In this document: piece by piece, positions 16,581 through 24,909 of the stretch
Numbering within the stretch: position 1 is the stretch's first letter
Layout of the letters: the number at the start of each line of letters is the position of its first letter
Assembly: GCF_000026145.1 (NCBI RefSeq)
Contig: NC_009445.1
Coordinates: forward strand, 5,672,501 to 5,736,500
Direction of reading: 5' to 3'
Origin: Bradyrhizobium sp. ORS 278
GTDB taxonomy: Bacteria > Pseudomonadota > Alphaproteobacteria > Rhizobiales > Xanthobacteraceae
Length of the DNA stretch: 64,000 nucleotides
Notes under the pieces: model-generated
What the model saw: only the letters and a program-made list of their open reading frames with translations
What the model was told of the DNA's origin: nothing
Databases searched by the model: none
Position numbers and translations under genes: made by a program

Positions 16581-18310
16581 GCCGCACCTCCCGCACGGAG
16601 CGTGTGCGTCGCGGCTTCATCGACCGCGCCGTCTGCCTTCACGGCAACCTTGTAGACGTCACGCGCCTGCGCCGCCGAGACGAAGCCGAGCGCGACGTCG
16701 TGCGCGACCTCAGCAACGGGCCGCGCCTCCGGCGGACCCCAGCCGCCGCCTCCGGGTGTCTCCAGCCGCACGCGCTTGCCGGCCTTCAAATGCAGGTCGG
16801 TGATCTTGGACACCATCGGCGGGCTCGCCTCGCCCTGCTCCGTCTGCCAGGCGAAATGATTGAGCGCGGCGCTGCCGCCGCCGGCGACGCCGAACGGCGC
16901 CGCTTTGCCGCGCTCGCCGAGCAGCGCGACATCGGCATCGGCCAGCAGTTCGACCTCATAGACAGCGCCGACGCCGCCGCGATGGGTGCCGGCACCGGCG
17001 GAATCCGGGCGCAACGCCCATTGCGTGAACATGACGGGATAGGCTGCTTCCAAGATTTCCACGGGCGGAATGGTCGCGGTCGAGATCGGGTTGTTGGCGT
17101 GGTTGAGGCCGTCGGTCGCGGGATTGCCGCCGAGGCCGCCGCCGAAGAACGAGAACATCACGAAGCGGCTGTTGTCCTTGCGATGGCCCGCGATCGACAG
17201 CGCATTGATGGTGCCGAACGGCGCGGCGGTGGCGCGCGACGGATCGGCCTTGGCGAGCGCGCCGAGCACGACGCCGATCAGGCGCAGGATGGTCTCGGTA
17301 TAGCCCGCGACCGGCTTCGGCGGCCCGGCCGCCAGCAGCGAGCCGTCGGTGATGTCGAACGAGATCGGCCGCAGGCAGCCGGCATTGGCCGGCACCTCGG
17401 TGAACACATGCTTCAGCGCGACGTAGCAGGCCGCGATCGTGGTCGAGCGCGAGATGTTGATCGGGCCCTTGCAGGCCGCCGACGAGCGGGTGAAATCGAG
17501 CGTCAGCGTGTCGCCGGCAATGGTGACATCGAGCGCGACGGTCAGCGGTTCGTCGACGATGCCGTCATTGTCGAGCACGTCCTCGAATGAATAGGTGCCG
17601 TCCGGCAGTGAGGCGATCGCCGCCCGCATCAGGGTCTCGGCGCGATCAGAGAACGCCTCGAACGCATTGGAGACGGTTTTGTCGCCGTAATCGTCGAGCA
17701 GCGCGCGCAGTCTGATCTCGCCGAGATCGAGCGCGTTGAGCTGGCCGTTGAGGTCGCCCCAGTTCGACATCGGCACGCGCGAATTGGCTTCGATGATGCC
17801 GAGGATGTCGTGGTTCATGCGTCCCGCCGCGATCAGCTTGACCGGCGGGATACGCATGCCTTCCTGAAAACTCTCGACCGCCTTCGGATTGTAGCCGCCG
17901 GCGACGTTGCCGCCAATGTCGAGCCAGTGGCCGACCGAGGCAATCCAGCAGAACACCCTGTTGTCGCGGAACACCGGTCGCACCAGGCGGAAATCGTTAA
18001 GATGGGTGCCGCCGTCATAGGGATCGTTGAAGATAAAGGTGTCGCCCTCCTCGAGCCCGCCCTCCTTCTCGACCTTGGCGATGACGGCGCGCACGGCGAA
18101 AGCCATCGCGCCGACGAAGATCGGCAGACCGCCCTGCCCCTGCACCAGCGTGTCGCCGGTCGTCGCGTGATAGATGCCGTGGCAGGCGTCGCGCGCCTCC
18201 GCGATCGTCGGGTTGAACGCGGAGCGGTACAACGTCGCATCCATTTCGTCGGCGATCTGCTCCAGCCGCCCCTTCAGCACCGCGAGCGTGATCGGATCCA
18301 TGTTGGTCAT
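16577..18310 (-). CDS. Hydantoinase/oxoprolinase subunit B (HyuB family)
   Basis: A 577-residue partner of the preceding subunit, of normal family length. Family features are DPITLAVLKGRLEQIADEM at the start, GDTFIFNDPYDGGTHLNDFR, GHWLDIGGNVAGGY, the long hydrophobic-beta middle, and the glycine-rich end RLETPGGGGWGPP. In the known heteromers this subunit holds the metal/substrate site where the ring amide is attacked after phosphorylation by A. It overlaps the lyase gene by four bases upstream and hyuA downstream. Confidence 0.93.
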   Translation of the reverse strand: MTNMDPITLAVLKGRLEQIADEMDATLYRSAFNPTIAEARDACHGIYHATTGDTLVQGQGGLPIFVGAMAFAVRAVIAKVEKEGGLEEGDTFIFNDPYDGGTHLNDFRLVRPVFRDNRVFCWIASVGHWLDIGGNVAGGYNPKAVESFQEGMRIPPVKLIAAGRMNHDILGIIEANSRVPMSNWGDLNGQLNALDLGEIRLRALLDDYGDKTVSNAFEAFSDRAETLMRAAIASLPDGTYSFEDVLDNDGIVDEPLTVALDVTIAGDTLTLDFTRSSAACKGPINISRSTTIAACYVALKHVFTEVPANAGCLRPISFDITDGSLLAAGPPKPVAGYTETILRLIGVVLGALAKADPSRATAAPFGTINALSIAGHRKDNSRFVMFSFFGGGLGGNPATDGLNHANNPISTATIPPVEILEAAYPVMFTQWALRPDSAGAGTHRGGVGAVYEVELLADADVALLGERGKAAPFGVAGGGSAALNHFAWQTEQGEASPPMVSKITDLHLKAGKRVRLETPGGGGWGPPEARPVAEVAHDVALGFVSAAQARDVYKVAVKADGAVDEAATHTLRAGGAA

Positions 18311-19185
18311 GCCCGCGTTCCCTCGTCATCTGCTGCGTAACGGGCACCGTTCGCCAGGATATCGGCGGTGCCGAGCATCGCGTTGAGACCGGCGAAATCG
18401 AGCATGCGGTCGGCGAACGGCTTGGTCGAGCCGGCCTGCGCCAGCGACTGATAGTAGGCCCGCGCCGAGAACGCGAGCGCGCGCACGATGCCGCCGGGGA
18501 AGATCACGAGCTTGAAGCCGAGCGCGCCGAGCTCTGAGGCCGCATGGATCGGCGTCGAGCCGCCCTCGACCATGTTGGCGAGCAGCGGCCGCTTCGACGC
18601 GAGACGGCCAGCGATCGCGGACAACTGCTCATTGCTCTTCGGCGCCTCGACGAACAGCACGTCGGCGCCTGCCTCGGCATAGCGCTCGGCGCGTTCGATC
18701 GCGGCCTCCATGCCCTCGATCGCCAGCGCATCGGTACGCGCGACGATCAAGGTCTCGGCGGACTGCCGGGCGTCGAGAGCGGCCTTGATCTTGCCGACCA
18801 TCTCGCTCGCGCTGATCACGGTCTTGTCGGTGAGATGGCCGCAGCGCTTCGGCGTGGTCTGGTCCTCGAGCTGGATCGCCGAGGCGCCCATGCGCTCGAA
18901 CAGCCGCACTGTCCGCTGCACGTTGAGCGCATTGCCGAAGCCGGTGTCGGCGTCGACCACCAGCGGCACGTCGACGCGGTCGCGGATCATGGCGATGGTG
19001 TCGGCGACCTCCATCATCGACACCAGGCCGATGTCGGGACGGCCGAGCTTCGTGTAAGCGATGCCCGCGCCAGTCAGGTACAGCGCGTTGAAGCCGGCCT
19101 CGACGGCAATGCTCGCGGTCAGCGCATCGTACACGCCAGGCGCGATCGTCGTCTCGGCGGATGCCAGAGTGGATCTCAGGCTCAT
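18307..19185 (-). CDS. Isocitrate lyase/PEP mutase superfamily lyase
   Basis: A 292-residue TIM-barrel enzyme. The Mg-binding VVDADTGFGN and, importantly, the lyase loop KRCGH are present (ALNVQRTVRLFERMGASAIQ, LEDQTTPKRCGH). The Cys of K[KR]CGH marks members that cleave a C-C bond, such as methylisocitrate lyase and 2,3-dimethylmalate lyase, as opposed to PEP mutases. Products are typically pyruvate (or glyoxylate) plus a carboxylic acid. Overlap with hydantoinase B ties it to the same pathway; the leuCD-like hydratase of the divergent operon could supply its hydroxylated dicarboxylate substrate. Confidence 0.9.
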   Translation of the reverse strand: MSLRSTLASAETTIAPGVYDALTASIAVEAGFNALYLTGAGIAYTKLGRPDIGLVSMMEVADTIAMIRDRVDVPLVVDADTGFGNALNVQRTVRLFERMGASAIQLEDQTTPKRCGHLTDKTVISASEMVGKIKAALDARQSAETLIVARTDALAIEGMEAAIERAERYAEAGADVLFVEAPKSNEQLSAIAGRLASKRPLLANMVEGGSTPIHAASELGALGFKLVIFPGGIVRALAFSARAYYQSLAQAGSTKPFADRMLDFAGLNAMLGTADILANGARYAADDEGTRA

Positions 19186-19227
19186 TATCGTTTCCTTGTT
19201 TGTCTCAACTGTTCGCTGAATCTGACG

Positions 19228-19921
<694 letters not shown>

Positions 19922-19929
<8 letters not shown>

Positions 19930-20665
19930 GGGCCTGCTCCGCGCGCAGACGCTCGGCTGCGCCATGACCGAGATAGGCCTCTATCACCTGGGGATCCTCG
20001 CACACCGCCTTCGGCTCGCCCTCGGCGATCATGCGGCCCTGCGACAGCACGTAGACCTTGTCGCAGAGATTCATCACCGCCTGCATGATGTGCTCGATCA
20101 TCAGGATGGTGACCCCCCGGTCGCGGATGTCGCGCACCAGCGGCAGCACGTCGCGGATCTCGGAAGGGTTGAGACCGGCGAGCACTTCGTCGAGCAGCAG
20201 CAGCTTCGGCTTGGTCGCGAGCGCGCGCGCGACCTCCAGCCGCTTGCGGCCAGCTACTGTGAGATCCGACGAGGCTTTGGCGAGATCGGCGCCGAGGCCC
20301 ACGCGCTTGGCGATCTCGGCCGCCTGTCGCATCGCCTCGCTGGCGTCGGGCGTATGCAGATAGGCCCCGACCGCGATGTTCTCCTGCACGTTCAGCCCTT
20401 CGAACGGCTGCACGATCTGGAACGTGCGCGCGATGCCTTCGCGCGCCCGGACGTGCGGGGCAAGCTGGGTGATGTCGCGGCCGTCATAGCTGACCGAGCC
20501 GCCGTCAGGCTGCAAGAAGCCCGCGACCATCGCGAACAGCGTAGTCTTGCCGGCGCCGTTCGGCCCGATTAGGCCCGTGATTGATCCTTTGGCGACCGAC
20601 AGCGACGCCTGGTCGACCGCGACGAGGCCGGAGAAGCGTTTGGTGAGGGACTTGACCTCGAGCAT
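19922..20665 (-). CDS. Branched-chain amino acid-type ABC ATPase, LivG family
   Basis: A 247-residue ATPase: Walker A GPNGAGKT, IARTFQIVQPFEGLNVQENI (LivG-type Q-loop), a signature that reads LTVAGRKRLEVARAL instead of the usual LSxGxQRRLEIARAL, Walker B LLLLDEVLAGLNPSE and TILMIEHIMQAVM. The loss of the LSGG serine-glycine pair (TVAG) is a known variant in LivG proteins. The ATG overlaps the permease stop by one base (TGATG). Confidence 0.92.
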
Positions 20666-21633
20666 CACGCCTCCTTCGCTCTTGCCGTGGACAAGCCCAG
20701 GCTCTTCATCAGCATCACCAGGCCATTCGGCGAGAACGCCACGGACAGCACGAGGATGACGCCGAACACCATGAGATCCATCCCGGGAATGCCGCCGGAG
20801 AGGCCCTTGGTCAGTTCGCCAAGTCCCAGCAGCACGATCGCACCCAGCATGGGCCCTAGCACGGTGCCGGAGCCGCCGACGATCGCCGCGAACAGCGCCT
20901 CGATCGAGATCCACGAGCCGAACGCGACATTGGCATCGATGAACAGATAGTTCTGCGCATAGAGGCAGCCGGCGGCAGCTGTCAGCGCGCCGGAGATCGC
21001 GATCGCCTTCATCTTGACCGCGAACACATCGACGCCGAGCGCCTGCGCTGCCTGCTCGTTCTCGCGCAGCGCCACGAGATAGGCGCCGAACCGCGAATGC
21101 TCCAGCCACCAGCTCACCAGCAGACCGATCGCGACGAAGCCGAGCGCGATCAGCAGGAAATAGCGGCGGTCGGCGAATTGCAGGTACGGCAGACCCGTTT
21201 GCAGCTTCAGCAGGATGCCGGCGGCGCCGCCGGTGAAATTGGTGCTGTTGGCGAGGATGCGCGCGACCTCGGCGAAGGCCAAGGTGATCAGCGCAAAGTA
21301 CGAGCCTTTCAGGCCGGAGCGGAAACTGAGAAAGCCGATGGCAGCGCCGACCAGCGCGCCCAACGCGATACCGATGACCAGCGCGATCCAGGCGTTGACG
21401 CCGAAGCGGGTCTGCAGCACGGCCATCGCATAGGCGCCGGCGCCGAAGAACGCGGCGTGGCCGAACGACGACAGGCCGGCATAGCCGCCGAGGATGTTCC
21501 AGCCTTGCGCCGCCAGCGCTGTTATCATCATGAAGATCATGAGATTCAGTAGCGCGCCGGACAGGCCGAGGAACGGGACCACGGCGAGCGCCACGACGAT
21601 TACGGCGAGCGTGGTGAGACGCGGCCTGGTCAT
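20665..21633 (-). CDS. Branched-chain amino acid-type ABC permease, LivM family
   Basis: A 322-residue inner-membrane permease with about ten hydrophobic segments. LivM hallmarks are GYAGLSSFGHAAFFGAGAYA, the SFRSGLKGSYFALITLAFAE region, and the cytoplasmic loop RENEQAAQALGVDVFAVKM followed by GGSGTVLGPMLGA. It pairs with the LivH-type permease, whose stop overlaps its start by four bases. Confidence 0.93.
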   Translation of the reverse strand: MTRPRLTTLAVIVVALAVVPFLGLSGALLNLMIFMMITALAAQGWNILGGYAGLSSFGHAAFFGAGAYAMAVLQTRFGVNAWIALVIGIALGALVGAAIGFLSFRSGLKGSYFALITLAFAEVARILANSTNFTGGAAGILLKLQTGLPYLQFADRRYFLLIALGFVAIGLLVSWWLEHSRFGAYLVALRENEQAAQALGVDVFAVKMKAIAISGALTAAAGCLYAQNYLFIDANVAFGSWISIEALFAAIVGGSGTVLGPMLGAIVLLGLGELTKGLSGGIPGMDLMVFGVILVLSVAFSPNGLVMLMKSLGLSTARAKEA

Positions 21634-22502
21634 GAGCGCGCTCCGAACAGGCCGGTCGGGCGCACCAGCAGAGTGACGATGAAAATCAGGAAGATACCGA
21701 TCTGACCGAGGCTGTCACCGAGGAACAGGCTGGACGCGGCTTCGACGACGCCGATCAAGAGACCGCCGATCAGCGCGCCGGGGATCGAGCCCATGCCGCC
21801 GAGCACGACGATGGTGAAGGCGACCAGCACGAACGCCGCGCCGGTCTTCGGGCTGACATAGAAGGACGGCATCAGCAGACCAGCGGCGACGGCGAGACAG
21901 GCGCAGCCGATCGCAAAGGTCATCGCATAGACATGCGGCACGCTGATGCCGACGAGGCTGGCGCCGAGCTTCTCCTTGGCGACCGCGCGGATCGCCTTGC
22001 CGATGTCGGTCTGTTGCAACACCAGCCAAAGGAGAAGCGTGGTCGCGATGGTGACGCCGAAGCCGACGACACGCGGGAACGACAGCAGCAGCGGCCCGAG
22101 CTCGACGACGCGGAACGAGTAGTCCGTGGTGATCGTGCGGGTGTCGGACCGGAAGGCGGCGAGTAGCGCGTTCTCGATGATGATCGACAGGCCGAGCGTT
22201 ACCAGCAGAATGCCGTTATCCTTGCTGTGGCTCGCCGGGCCGATGATGAAGCGCTGCAAAGCATAGCCGAGCGCGAACATCGCGGGTGCGACAAAGAGGA
22301 TCGCGAGATACGGGTCCATCCCGTAGCGAGCGCAGGCGAGCCACACCATGAACATCGCCACGGTCAGCAGCGCGCCGTGGGCGAAATTCACGATGTGCAG
22401 CACGCCGTAGATCAGTGTGAGACCAAGCGCGATCAGGGCATAGATCGCGCCTAGCATCAGTCCGTTCAACAGCGCCTCCACGACGATCTGGGGCGAGTAC
22501 AT
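21630..22502 (-). CDS. Branched-chain amino acid-type ABC permease, LivH family
   Basis: A 290-residue inner-membrane permease. LivH features are LNGLMLGAIYALIALGLTLI, YGVLHIVNFAHGALL and, near the end, VVLGGMGSIPGALIGGLLIG. The cytoplasmic loop GKAIRAVAKEKLGASLVGIS is also family-like. A 246-base gap with a dispersed repeat separates it from the binding-protein gene upstream. Confidence 0.93.
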   Translation of the reverse strand: MYSPQIVVEALLNGLMLGAIYALIALGLTLIYGVLHIVNFAHGALLTVAMFMVWLACARYGMDPYLAILFVAPAMFALGYALQRFIIGPASHSKDNGILLVTLGLSIIIENALLAAFRSDTRTITTDYSFRVVELGPLLLSFPRVVGFGVTIATTLLLWLVLQQTDIGKAIRAVAKEKLGASLVGISVPHVYAMTFAIGCACLAVAAGLLMPSFYVSPKTGAAFVLVAFTIVVLGGMGSIPGALIGGLLIGVVEAASSLFLGDSLGQIGIFLIFIVTLLVRPTGLFGARS

Positions 22503-22570
22503 GAGATCCTCTGGTCATCGAGAAAGCTCAACGCTTTCTCGGAGAAGCCGGATCAAAGACCGGCATATGG

Positions 22571-22690
22571 GGGCCTCATGGTTCGAGACGCGCCGCAAGC
22601 GGCGCTCCTCACCATGAGGGTAAGCAGACGAGGCAGCGCTCTCCGTCCTGATCCTGAGGAGCCCGGCGAGGCCGGGCGTCTCGACGGATG
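22571..22690. repeat. Dispersed palindromic repeat (TTCGAGACGCGCCGC type), copy 2
   Basis: Opens CCTCATGGTTCGAGACGCGC with the inverted partner GCTCCTCACCATGAGG, followed by CCTGAGGAGCCCGGCGAGGC and CGGGCGTCTCGACGGATGG. The same modules occur at 5476-5631. It lies inside the Liv operon between the binding-protein and permease genes, where a hairpin could reduce read-through and set a higher level for the binding protein. Confidence 0.7.
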
Positions 22691-22748
22691 GCCAAGTCTA
22701 CCGCAATCGCCACGGCTTTTTTACCGAAGCGGGAGTCGTGCCCCCCGA

Positions 22749-23972
22749 TCACCCGTTGATCGGGAACACCGGCTTTGCGTCGGCGTAGTCCGCCGGGTAG
22801 ATCACTTTGATGTCCTTGCCTTGCACCTGCGTGTTCAGCGGCAGTGCGCTGGTGTTCTGGCCTTTGGCGTCGAACTTGGTCTTGCCATAGGGCATGACGC
22901 CGCTGTCGAATTCGTTCGCTGCCAGCGCCTCGATGATCTTGGCACGATCGGCGCTGCCGGCATTCTCGACAGCCTGAGCGAACACCTTCACCAGCGAATA
23001 GTTGATCGGCGTATTGTAGGCGTAGAACTTGCCGGCAGCGGTCACGGTCTCGCGCAGCTTGGCCGTGATCGGGCTCTTCGGATCACCCCAATGGTTGCAG
23101 TCCATCACGCCCTGGGCAGCCTCGGGGAACTCGTTCACGAAGCGATAGCTCGATGCCGCGCCGCCGAACACGGCGTAAATGCCCTTCGGGCGCACGCGCT
23201 GCTGCTGCAGAGTGCGGGCCATCAGCACGAACTCGTTGAAGTAATGCGACGGCACGATCAGATCTGGATTGAGCGCGCGCAGCCGCAGCACGACGTTGGT
23301 CATGTCGCGCGCCGGGGTCGGATGCGCGATGGTCTCGACGATCTGGAAGCCGAGCGGCGGCAGCTTCTCCTGCATGATCTTGGCGAGGCCCGAGCCGAAG
23401 AGGCCGTCTTCGTGCACGATCGCCACCGTCTTGATCGGCTTGCCGGCGTCGTCGTTGAGCTTGACGAGGTTCTTCAGCGCGACCGCGGTCGCCATGCTGA
23501 AATTCGGATTGAAGCGGAAGGTGTTCTTGAGGCCGCGCTCGGTGATCGTATCCGCCACCGCACAGTCGACCACGAAGGGCAGATCGTAGCGGGAGGCGGT
23601 TTGCGTGGCGGTCAGAGCAATGCCCGAGGCAAAGCCGCCGAGCACGGCGGCCACGCCGGCCGATTGCAACTCCTCGGTCGCCTGCGCGCCGGCCTCCGCG
23701 TTCGAGCGGCTGTCGCCGACGATAAGCTCGAGCTTGGCGCCGCCCAGCGCCTTGATGCCGCCGGCGTCGTTGATCTCCTTGATCGCGAACTCCGCGCCGA
23801 TCTTGGCGAGATCGCCGTCGAGCGCGAAGGCGCCGGAGATCGGCTGCAGCAGGCCGACCTTGACCGGCGCCGGCTCGGCGCGCAGCAGGCCAGGCGCCGC
23901 CAGCATCGAGGTGAGCGCGACACCGCTTTTGAGCACGGTGCGGCGTGACAGTGACTTCGAGCTCAACGTCAT
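22749..23972 (-). CDS. Branched-chain amino acid-type ABC substrate-binding protein
   Basis: A 407-residue periplasmic protein. The N-terminus carries a twin-arginine-like signal (SLSRRTVLKSGVALTSMLAA, cleavage near LRAEPAP), then a Peripla_BP_6 fold: VKVGLLQPISGAFALDGDL, AEFAIKEINDAGG, KLELIVGDSRSNAEAGAQAT and TVAIVHEDGLFGSGLAKIM. This family also binds amides, aromatic acids and dicarboxylates, so the ligand need not be an amino acid. The start overlaps the stop of the GntR gene by four bases. Confidence 0.92.
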   Translation of the reverse strand: MTLSSKSLSRRTVLKSGVALTSMLAAPGLLRAEPAPVKVGLLQPISGAFALDGDLAKIGAEFAIKEINDAGGIKALGGAKLELIVGDSRSNAEAGAQATEELQSAGVAAVLGGFASGIALTATQTASRYDLPFVVDCAVADTITERGLKNTFRFNPNFSMATAVALKNLVKLNDDAGKPIKTVAIVHEDGLFGSGLAKIMQEKLPPLGFQIVETIAHPTPARDMTNVVLRLRALNPDLIVPSHYFNEFVLMARTLQQQRVRPKGIYAVFGGAASSYRFVNEFPEAAQGVMDCNHWGDPKSPITAKLRETVTAAGKFYAYNTPINYSLVKVFAQAVENAGSADRAKIIEALAANEFDSGVMPYGKTKFDAKGQNTSALPLNTQVQGKDIKVIYPADYADAKPVFPING

Positions 23973-24793
23973 GACTTCCCCACTTTCCTGACTGGCGGCC
24001 GCCGGCGCGGGCGCTCCCTGCGGTACACCTCGGCGGTCGGGCTCCAGTGCCGGTGCCCTTCGTCGCCCGTCCGTTCGAGGTTCATCTGCAATGTGTAGCG
24101 ATCGGGCCGGTAGAGTGCCTGAAGGTGCTCCATCGGCTGGCCGTCCTTACCGTAGACCGTGCGGCGCAAGGCCACGAGCGGCATGCCGACATCGATGTCG
24201 AGCGCCTCCGCCACGTCGGGGCTCGACAGCACCGCGCTGATCTCCTGCCGCGCCGAGGCGCTGGTGAGACCGGAGCGCTCGATCAATTCGAGCAGCGGCA
24301 TGCGCGCGAGATCCTCGCGCGAATAGTTACGGCCGATGCGCTCGGGTACGTTGGCGATGAGATAAGAGAACGGCACGCCGTCGACGAGGCGGACGCGCAC
24401 CGAGCGCTGCGAGCGCTCGTCGGGGGCGAGCTGCAAGGCTTCGCGGATCTGATCAGGCGGCGCGACATAGTCGAACGACAACAGTCGTACGTCTGTCGTG
24501 CGCCCCATCTCGATCAGATGCGCGAACACGTTGGACACGTCAGCAAGAACTGTCCGCACCTTGGACGCAGGACGATGCACGAAGGTACCGAGCCCGCTCT
24601 TCTTCTCGATCAGGCCCTCGCCCGCGAGCAGATCCAGCGCCTGGCGGATGGTGACACGGGAGACGTTATGCTCTTCGGCGAGCGCGAATTCGCCGGGCAG
24701 CCGCTCGCCGTCCGCGAGCTCGCCGGATCCGATCTTGTCCTTCAGCAACAGGTAGATCCGTCGTGCCTTCAGCGGCTCGGACGCGGTGCGCAA
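23969..24793 (-). CDS. GntR family regulator with UTRA domain (HutC subfamily)
   Basis: A 274-residue regulator. The N-terminal winged helix (about residues 8-72) is seen in SGELADGERLPGEFALAEEH, NVSRVTIRQALDLLAGEGLI and SGLGTFV. The C-terminal UTRA ligand domain contains FSYLIANVPERIGRNYSRED and MPLVALRRTVYGKDGQPMEH. It is first in the long leftward operon and divergent from the reductase/hydratase operon, so it is the likely regulator of both; a candidate operator is listed at 24834-24848. A C-terminal basic tail (RRERPRRRPPVRKVGKS) extends beyond the domain. Confidence 0.92.
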   Translation of the reverse strand: MRTASEPLKARRIYLLLKDKIGSGELADGERLPGEFALAEEHNVSRVTIRQALDLLAGEGLIEKKSGLGTFVHRPASKVRTVLADVSNVFAHLIEMGRTTDVRLLSFDYVAPPDQIREALQLAPDERSQRSVRVRLVDGVPFSYLIANVPERIGRNYSREDLARMPLLELIERSGLTSASARQEISAVLSSPDVAEALDIDVGMPLVALRRTVYGKDGQPMEHLQALYRPDRYTLQMNLERTGDEGHRHWSPTAEVYRRERPRRRPPVRKVGKS

Positions 24794-24833
24794 GGGTGAG
24801 ATGTCCCGAGGTTGCAGAGCTATCTTGCTTTCA

Positions 24834-24848
24834 ATACAGTAGGTGTAT
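24834..24848. promoter_or_regulatory. Candidate GntR operator, ATACA-N5-TGTAT
   Basis: A perfect 5-base dyad (ATACA, GTAGG spacer, TGTAT) lies in the 116-base divergent region, 41 bases before the GntR start and 62 before the reductase ATG. The surrounding bases are AT-rich (GTATAGAAAATATAAC). Its place and symmetry fit autoregulation by the adjacent UTRA regulator, but this is inferred. Confidence 0.45.
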
Positions 24849-24909
24849 AGAAAATATAACAGCTTCGGTCAACCAGCTCGCGCGGCTCCTCTGGAGCAAG
24901 GATCGAGCC

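Noticed and set aside
14943-16655. A long rightward open frame (570 codons) opposite hydantoinase A
   Set aside because: It mirrors a clear HyuA on the other strand; the translation is rich in Arg, His, Asp and Ala with no domain, as expected from an antisense frame in high-GC DNA.
22578-23948. A 456-codon rightward frame opposite the Liv-type binding protein
   Set aside because: It starts inside a dispersed repeat and mirrors a clear periplasmic binding protein gene.
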